DNA from: Schistosoma mansoni
Taxonomy: Eukaryota; Platyhelminthes; Trematoda; Strigeidida; Schistosomatidae
Direction of reading: 5' to 3'
Assembly (NCBI RefSeq): GCF_000237925.1
Contig: NC_031495.1
Coordinates: forward strand, 40,514,210 to 40,578,209
Length of the DNA: 64,000 nt
The position numbers and the translations under genes were made by a program. The notes below the pieces were generated by a model. It saw only the letters and a list, made by a program, of their open reading frames with translations, made no database searches and was not told the origin of the DNA. Positions 60,963 through 64,000 of the stretch are shown here, piece after piece. The first letter of the stretch is position 1. Each line of letters opens with the position of its first letter.

Positions 60963-63880
60963 CTATCACTTAAACCTAAGTTGGTTGACTTATTTATGTT
61001 TATGTTTGGAAATATTGGAATTAATTAAGAAATTAATTTACAAATAAATCTAAACTCACTGTGGGAAATTTCGGAGACTGTAGTATTTTCACAATGGAAT
61101 TCATGAGTCGATCCAAGCTAACCCATCATTGAAAACCTGAAAGCGCTGGATGGCCGTTTCGTTCTAGTAAGTGACTCCTCAGCAGTGCGCTTCTATGATC
61201 CCGCATGCGAAATTCAAAATTAGGACTTTTGGTGTCACACGCGAATGATAAACTTCTAGACCATTAAATCAGCATCCAATGGTTTTGATGTCTAACTTCA
61301 ATCGATTCATAATCTTTCCCAACCCTTCATCCATTGTCTGAGGTAGATAACTGTACTTGGTTCAAATCCCACATGTGAGATTGCGGATGCGCACTGCTGG
61401 GGAGCCACTTTCTAGAACTAAATGGCTGTCCAATGCTTCCAGGTTTCCAATGGTGGTCTAGGTTAGGTCGACTTGTGAATTTAATTGAGTGAATCCAAAC
61501 TATCAACTACAGAGCGACCGGTATTACACGTCACTACATGATATAAGTGTTGAATGTATGTAGATTTTATTTAATTCATCAATTATAGTATCTGGTTATT
61601 ATCTGAGGGGGAAATACATAAGTGTTTATAATTTTGGACCTTTTTTTGTCTAACAAAATCTCGTCTTAGTTCAAATCAAGTAGAATAAAAAGTAAATAAG
61701 AAGGATTATTGTTTTTTCTGATGAACCAAGTAGCTGAAATATGTAAGAACTATTTTCAATAATTTTATTAGATACTAATAATTTGTAAAATCATGTTTGT
61801 AAACTTACTTGAAATATTTAAAGATACAGTATGAACATGAATTCTATCTTTTAAGATAAGTGTACACTTATATTCTCCTTCATCGTCTGGTAGTGTTGGT
61901 CGTAAATATAAACTTAAAGCTTTGGTTTTTAAAAGATCCTAAAAGATTTTAAGAAAAAAATACTCAAAAAAGGACTCAAATCAATTTTTTGTATTGTATA
62001 TTATAAATAGGTGTTTGTTTTATTGTAAATTCATTCCAGTTATTATAAACTGTGTATATGATCAAACAATATGCTTCCTTAAAACTATAATTATTACATT
62101 TTTAAACTGTTAGTTTCACTATTGATCTAGAATTAATTGACTTTTAAGCACAGTAGGAACATTAAGGGTTGGAGAGTAAAATGCATTCATTCTGTTTCAC
62201 AGTTTCTTATCAGTTTCAAATAGCCTAAAATTAAAAGGAGTAGAATAATCATAAACAAAGGTTTAGCATACTTTAATTAGTAAATTTTAGACTTATCCAA
62301 AACGGAACCGAAAATCATAATAATAAGAAGAGGACACAAAATATTTGAGTGAAAAGAATTAAGATTAATGCATATCTCTATATTTAAAGAGTAACCATAT
62401 AGAATAGAGAAAGTAATGTTACAGTTACTGATAGTTTAATATAAGAAGAAAGGTTTAAGTAAGAAATCTTCAGGAATCTCATCTCTCTTGAATGGAAGAC
62501 GGATGAGAGTTAGATTTTTCAGAACAATCAGTTAGTAACGGTCTTCAGGATGCACCGTTTCATATTTTCAAATTAATTTCTTCACATATCAATTCATAAA
62601 GGGTTCTTTCAATAACTACCAGATCCTCATGTATTCAGTTGCTTGAGTATACCATTCTAGTTCTATCAAAAAAGGGTTTTGACTAGATACCATTTGTAAC
62701 TGAAAGGGACAAAAGCTATTATAGCTTCATTGTTATTCTGTGAGCTTTTTTTTCTATATTTATTCGTCTCGTACTCATAACTTAAGTACTGAATTGGTTA
62801 TCTCGTTCATGCTTCATTGTAAAATTTGTGCTCGTATGAGCATACTTGAAGTAACAGAGCAAGCAAGAAGCATGGTTTATGTCTTCACAAATAATAACGG
62901 CGTCATCTACATAATTGGGTAGAATGTAGTCTTAAGGATGACAAGTTTCATTTTGATTTGCTTCAGTTACAATAACTAAAGTATGTTATACATTTGTTTA
63001 CAATAATATTACTCCTTGTAATTCTAGGTCATTTTTAGATGATCGGAAGCCGTGAAATAGAATGAATTCAATTTTTCCCCAAACCTTTATGTTATTGCTC
63101 TGTATAAATTTGTCATATGATCTGGTTATATAAAAAATTACGAAGTAATCGACTTTTGTTAATTAAGATAAGGAATGTTAAGCTAACAAAATGTAAATGT
63201 GCAGTTAGTTTAATTGTAATAGTTTAAAATGAGACAATTTCTATGTTATCATTAGTCTATGTTCTTCCATATTTACATTCCTACCTATTACAATGACTTT
63301 GAAATAGGATTGCCTTCTACCGATTAAATAACAGTCAATAAGGTGTAGTGATCACATCGCATGTTGAATCGTTGCTCTCCTCCCGTTATATTCGAAATTT
63401 GAAAGAAGCCAACATTTTATCTTGTCTTGAAATTAAAACAGATAATCTTGAAATTTCTATAGATTTCTTGTAGTTTATAGAATCAATGACATTACTTGTT
63501 AAAATATATCTACATGACTAATAAAGTGAATTACAGTGTACGGTCAATTTGGCTATGTTTCGATATTACCATTACTATCACCAGTTTAGAAATCAATATC
63601 ATCAAACCAATTTAACAAAGAACGTTATTGGCAAAAAATCACATACGGAATATTGAAAATTTGCGTATGTTTATAAGTCTAGTATGATGATGTATATCGG
63701 TTACACTGGTTTTTCATGATAACAGTTACTAGTGCAATAGTATTCTAAAAAAATTACTTTGTAACTTATATACACACTCACCATAGGTGCTAGGAATACT
63801 CTAGGATTTTCAGTAACCCTAAAAACGCCCTTTGTAAGAAGTTGTCGTGGTGCTCGAATCCATGTTAATGTTTCAAGTTC
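43524..63880 (-). CDS. Lachesin/IgLON-like Ig-domain cell-surface protein, C-terminal eight exons
   Basis: Likely a GPI-linked adhesion molecule. Exons in transcript order are 63782-63880, 61809-61938, 58767-58964, 57096-57224, 54322-54504, 52698-52844, 48501-48638 and 43524-43630. Every junction keeps the frame (first phase 0, the rest phase 1), giving 376 visible residues. Ig1 shows [12 protein letters not shown] and DDEGEYKC (Cys58). Ig2 has Cys101, Trp113 and Cys166. Ig3 has Cys209, Trp221 and GDFGDYVC (Cys279). A linker of about 60 polar residues follows. The last exon has small residues (NTAANAT) and a hydrophobic end (360-376), fitting a GPI signal. The beginning of Ig1 and the signal peptide lie beyond 64000. 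Domain order and the NPRV segment suggest lachesin/DIP relatives; the exact orthologue is uncertain. Confidence 0.85.
43690..44150. repeat. GC-richer repeat block, probably LINE 5' region
   Basis: Higher GC than the surroundings. The minus strand has a 131-codon frame (43631-44026) with proline-rich stretches such as [14 protein letters not shown], but no domain. It probably belongs to a mobile element's 5' part. It lies in the last intron of the Ig gene. Confidence 0.4.
44384..47500 (-). mobile_element. RTE-like APE-RT LINE in last intron of Ig gene (copy B)
   Basis: This is the inverted twin of copy A. The same broken frames recur on the minus strand: endonuclease 47066-46638, linker 46481-46281, RT pieces 45780-44988 and C-terminus 44862-44602. 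They differ by one visible residue (LKY against LKH). Copy B extends further 5' (to about 47500) and has a different 3' tail. The tract 44571-47315 matches 7755-10498, while the last 190 bases of the element (below 44571) differ at many positions. It is inactive for the same reasons as copy A and lies in the same sense as its host gene. Confidence 0.88.
47501..48500 (-). other. Ig gene last intron, remainder, with LINE 3' relic
   Basis: 47760-47940 (plus strand) resembles the 3' end of the RTE-like LINE family, ending ACGTTGCATATGACTGGCTG. The rest shows no recognisable signal. Confidence 0.5.
48501..48638 (-). CDS. Ig gene exon: polar linker
   Basis: About 45 residues rich in Lys, Arg, Asn and Tyr, with no domain ([20 protein letters not shown]). 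The acceptor is TTTGTAG|TG and the donor ATAG|GTAAGT. It is supported mainly by phase-1 compatibility at both ends. Confidence 0.7.
48845..48965 (+). mobile_element. tRNA-like SINE head fragment
   Basis: GCTTAATGAGTAGAGCGATCG recalls a tRNA A-box region, followed about 30 bases on by a GGGTCCAAGCC B-box-like word. It is not a functional tRNA: no cloverleaf could be drawn by eye. Confidence 0.45.
49255..49405 (-). mobile_element. tRNA-headed SINE with truncated hammerhead motif
   Basis: On the minus strand it has GGCTCAGCGGTCTAGAGG (A-box-like) and GGTTCCGGGTTCAATTC (B-box-like). Then comes GCGCTGATGAGTCAC with the CTGATGA box. The GAAA box is missing. A separate plus-strand scrap of the SINE 3' end (CTTCCAGGTTTTCAA) is at 49449-49464. 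Confidence 0.65.
49470..51690 (-). other. Ig gene intron (52698 to 48638), middle part
   Basis: About 2.2 kb of AT-rich sequence with no long frame, splice-supported exon or named repeat. Confidence 0.45.
51694..51860. repeat. Palindromic ribozyme-SINE: two inverted 3' halves around one core
   Basis: Arms 51694-51765 and about 51790-51860 are reverse complements (each carries the SINE 3' words CCTGGAAGC / GCTTCCAGG and CAATGGTGGTCTA-like). The spacer between them is the hammerhead core CTGAGGAGTCCCACAATAGG with GAAA at 51787-51790. The normal 5' stem I strand is replaced by the inverted arm. Confidence 0.8.
51861..52697 (-). other. Ig gene intron, part next to Ig3 exon
   Basis: No recognised feature in this AT-rich stretch. 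Confidence 0.45.
52698..52844 (-). CDS. Ig gene exon: Ig3 second half
   Basis: [20 protein letters not shown] carries the E-F strands and Cys279, followed by [10 protein letters not shown] (G strand). The acceptor is AACCTAG and the donor CAAA|GTATGT. Confidence 0.88.
52845..54321 (-). other. Ig gene intron between the two Ig3 exons
   Basis: AT-rich. Short hydrophobic frames on both strands (for example minus 54005-54295) are chance frames of low-complexity sequence. A pair of related words near 53000-53060 and 53190-53240 suggests another decayed inverted repeat. Confidence 0.4.
54322..54504 (-). CDS. Ig gene exon: Ig3 first half
   Basis: [16 protein letters not shown] opens the domain. 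[16 protein letters not shown] supplies Cys209 and Trp221. Two further cysteines (SCD and YCL) near the end are extra to the Ig core. The donor is TTAC|GTAAGA. Confidence 0.85.
54780..54965 (-). mobile_element. Decayed SM-alpha-like SINE
   Basis: The minus strand shows GGTACAGGTACATTCGG, then GTCGACGAGGACGAAACC, where part of hammerhead stem II has been lost, and then ATGGATTCAACTG. This order matches the SM-alpha copies at 58.2 kb. Self-cleavage is unlikely. Confidence 0.65.
54966..55910 (-). other. Ig gene intron, no feature recognised
   Basis: AT-rich, with a less AT-rich block near 55080-55160 of unknown origin. Confidence 0.35.
55915..56745 (+). mobile_element. 5' fragment of an APE-type LINE (untranslated leader and start of endonuclease)
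   Basis: A long less AT-rich leader (GGTCCGAGAGCTATACAGTA at 56040-56059) is followed at about 56640-56745 by a frame reading [20 protein letters not shown], the usual opening of schistosome LINE endonucleases. The element stops there, so it is a 3'-truncated piece, antisense to the Ig gene. Family assignment is from memory. Confidence 0.55.
56746..57095 (-). other. Ig gene intron next to Ig2 exon
   Basis: No feature recognised. Confidence 0.45.
57096..57224 (-). CDS. Ig gene exon: Ig2 second half
   Basis: [20 protein letters not shown] carries the F-strand Cys. The usual D-x-G-x-Y is replaced by KMNQRF. The acceptor is ATACACAG and the donor CGAT|GTAAGT. Confidence 0.82.
57225..58090 (-). 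other. Ig gene intron between the two Ig2 exons, 3' part
   Basis: AT-rich sequence with no exon-like or repeat signal that I can name. Confidence 0.4.
58090..58268 (-). mobile_element. SM-alpha-like hammerhead SINE, minus copy
   Basis: On the minus strand it has a tRNA-like head with GGGTTCTAGTC, then GGTACATTCAGCTGAAGAGTC, a GGAGGAACG stretch where the GAAA box has become GAAC, and CCTAGATTCCACTGC. The tail reads TTTGCTCAAAATGC. Core changes suggest an inactive ribozyme. Confidence 0.8.
58262..58405 (+). mobile_element. SM-alpha-like hammerhead SINE, plus copy
   Basis: It has the B-box-like GGGTTCGAGTAAC, then the ribozyme and the tail CCATCTTTGCTTAAAAT. It is head-to-head with the minus copy, together forming a palindrome of about 260 bases. 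Confidence 0.85.
58322..58366 (+). ncRNA. Hammerhead ribozyme core in SM-alpha-like SINE
   Basis: CTGACGA (58328-58334) and GAAA (58349-58352) are intact. Stem I pairs ATCCAG with CTGGAT perfectly. Stem II (GTCA with GGAT) has one wobble and one mismatch. The cleavage triplet is GTT (58358-58360) instead of the usual GTC. Activity is probably reduced. The ribozyme is antisense to the Ig gene. Confidence 0.75.
58767..58964 (-). CDS. Ig gene exon: Ig2 first half
   Basis: It begins with [11 protein letters not shown], the typical inter-Ig linker and A strand, then [19 protein letters not shown] with the B-strand Cys and C-strand Trp. The donor is GTGC|GTAAGT. Confidence 0.88.
59395..59520 (+). 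mobile_element. Ribozyme-SINE copy with intact hammerhead
   Basis: It lacks a clear tRNA head but holds the ribozyme and the 3' unit GCTTCTAGG...GGTGGTCTAGC...CTCATGATTTCAAG. It lies in the Ig gene intron between Ig1 and Ig2, antisense to the gene. Confidence 0.8.
59423..59466 (+). ncRNA. Hammerhead ribozyme, all core boxes intact
   Basis: Stem I is CACTG with CAGTG. CTGAGGA is at 59428-59434. Stem II is GTCC with GGAC around loop CACGATA. GAAA is at 59450-59453. Stem III is the very short CGG/CCG. The cleavage triplet is GTC at 59459-59461. Every position required by the hammerhead consensus is met. As in SM-alpha, the minimal stem III suggests that cleavage would work best in dimers or with outer contacts. 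Confidence 0.85.
59521..60735 (-). other. Ig gene intron, no feature recognised
   Basis: AT-rich; frames up to 80 codons without motifs. Confidence 0.4.
60735..60925 (+). mobile_element. Penelope-like element fragment (GIY-YIG C-terminal region)
   Basis: The frame has [21 protein letters not shown], then [12 protein letters not shown] and LLKAAEAPA. This parallels the end of the Penelope ORF at 20.5 kb (KSSILAHLVDTGHH, FKVIYHIPSNLP, LLHIAEAIA) but is clearly another family. The fragment is cut off by a TA microsatellite. Confidence 0.7.
60920..60961. repeat. (TA)n microsatellite
   Basis: About 20 uninterrupted TA units adjoin the Penelope-like fragment. Confidence 0.95.
61095..61300 (-). 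mobile_element. Ribozyme-SINE, minus copy
   Basis: On the minus strand it has GCGCACTGCTGAGGAGTC, then GAAACGGCCATCCAGCGC (GAAA at 61157-61160) and the family 3' unit. Stem II is disrupted. The tRNA-like head is decayed. It is sense to the Ig gene, in the Ig1-Ig2 intron. Confidence 0.7.
61340..61490 (+). mobile_element. Ribozyme-SINE, plus copy, decayed core
   Basis: GCGCACTGCTGGGGAGCC replaces the CTGAGGA box, and the GAAA box reads TAAA. The 3' unit CAATGCTTCCAGG...GGTGGTCTAGG is intact. It is head-to-head with the minus copy. Confidence 0.7.
61491..61808 (-). other. Ig gene intron end
   Basis: No feature recognised. Confidence 0.4.
61809..61938 (-). CDS. Ig gene exon: Ig1 second half
   Basis: 43 codons plus one base. 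[18 protein letters not shown] is the E-F strand region with the D-x-G-x-Y-x-C signature. The donor is TCAA|GTAAGT. Confidence 0.85.
61939..63781 (-). other. Ig gene intron between the two Ig1 exons
   Basis: AT-rich. Frames up to 60 codons have no motif, and no exon or named repeat is seen. Confidence 0.45.
63782..63880 (-). CDS. Ig gene exon: Ig1 first half
   Basis: 33 codons with [12 protein letters not shown] and [12 protein letters not shown], the B-to-D strand region of a lachesin-type Ig1. The acceptor is TTTACAG|GAACTT and the donor ATG|GTGAGT. Confidence 0.75.
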
Positions 63881-64000
63881 CTGTAAAGAAAATCAGTGAA
63901 CGATTTTAATCTACTCAGGATGAAAATGAAGTCTCTGAAAAAAGAACTTCTCGCTGAACCAATTTTTTATTTTATAATTCAAGATGTAACTGTAACCAGT
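63881..64000 (-). other. Ig gene intron continuing beyond the window
   Basis: The acceptor of the first visible exon lies at 63881-63882. The rest is intron. Confidence 0.6.

Noticed and set aside
1-64000. CRISPR arrays, operons, bacterial promoters or ribosome-binding sites
   Set aside because: The sequence is eukaryotic, with spliced genes; no regularly spaced direct repeats were seen.

Overview
The window is eukaryotic, AT-rich and intron-containing. It most likely comes from a blood fluke (Schistosoma). The reasons are copies of the SM-alpha hammerhead-ribozyme SINE, schistosome-style CR1 and RTE-like LINEs, a Penelope-like element with a GIY-YIG domain, and a 37-nt 5' intron followed by multi-kilobase repeat-filled introns. 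The species cannot be fixed from sequence alone.

Three host genes were assembled exon by exon with matching splice phases. (1) A 3'(2'),5'-bisphosphate nucleotidase (BPNT1-like, + strand, 6672-12187, four exons, 325 aa) looks complete. (2) A succinate dehydrogenase cytochrome b560 subunit (SDHC-like, + strand, about 36785-42378, three exons, 200 aa if the first ATG is used) looks complete apart from a doubtful start. (3) A lachesin/IgLON-like cell-surface protein (- strand, 43524 to beyond 63880, eight exons in view, 376 aa visible) has three Ig domains and a C-terminal hydrophobic tail typical of GPI anchoring. Genes 2 and 3 converge, with their stop codons about 1.1 kb apart. The genes serve unrelated roles: sulfur/nucleotide metabolism, the respiratory chain, and cell adhesion.

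Most of the rest is mobile DNA. 1-6.6 kb: broken CR1 and RTE-like LINEs. 7.7-10.7 kb: an RTE-like LINE in the last BPNT1 intron. 14.3-19 kb: an antisense CR1 and other LINE debris. 19-23.7 kb: a Mutator-like (MULE) transposase relic split by a Penelope-like element with an inverted partial second copy. 24.3-31.2 kb: a two-copy dispersed repeat, a short gag-like fossil, a ribozyme SINE and a LINE 3' end. 33.5-34.3 kb: a second MULE relic. 39-41 kb: an inverted repeat invaded by a LINE with a clear target-site duplication. 43.7-47.5 kb: the inverted twin of the 7.7-10.7 kb LINE. 48.8-61.5 kb: SINEs with hammerhead motifs inside introns of the Ig gene.

The recurring unusual feature is inverted, sometimes near-identical duplication. 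A 2.74-kb LINE tract is shared, inverted, between introns of BPNT1 and the Ig gene, with diverged flanks. A 964-bp CR1 tract is shared, inverted, between 2.2 and 15 kb. The Penelope copy is a 1.1-kb-arm palindrome, and several SINEs sit head-to-head. Gene conversion, inverted-copy integration and assembly error are all possible causes. All comparisons were made by eye, so identities are approximate.
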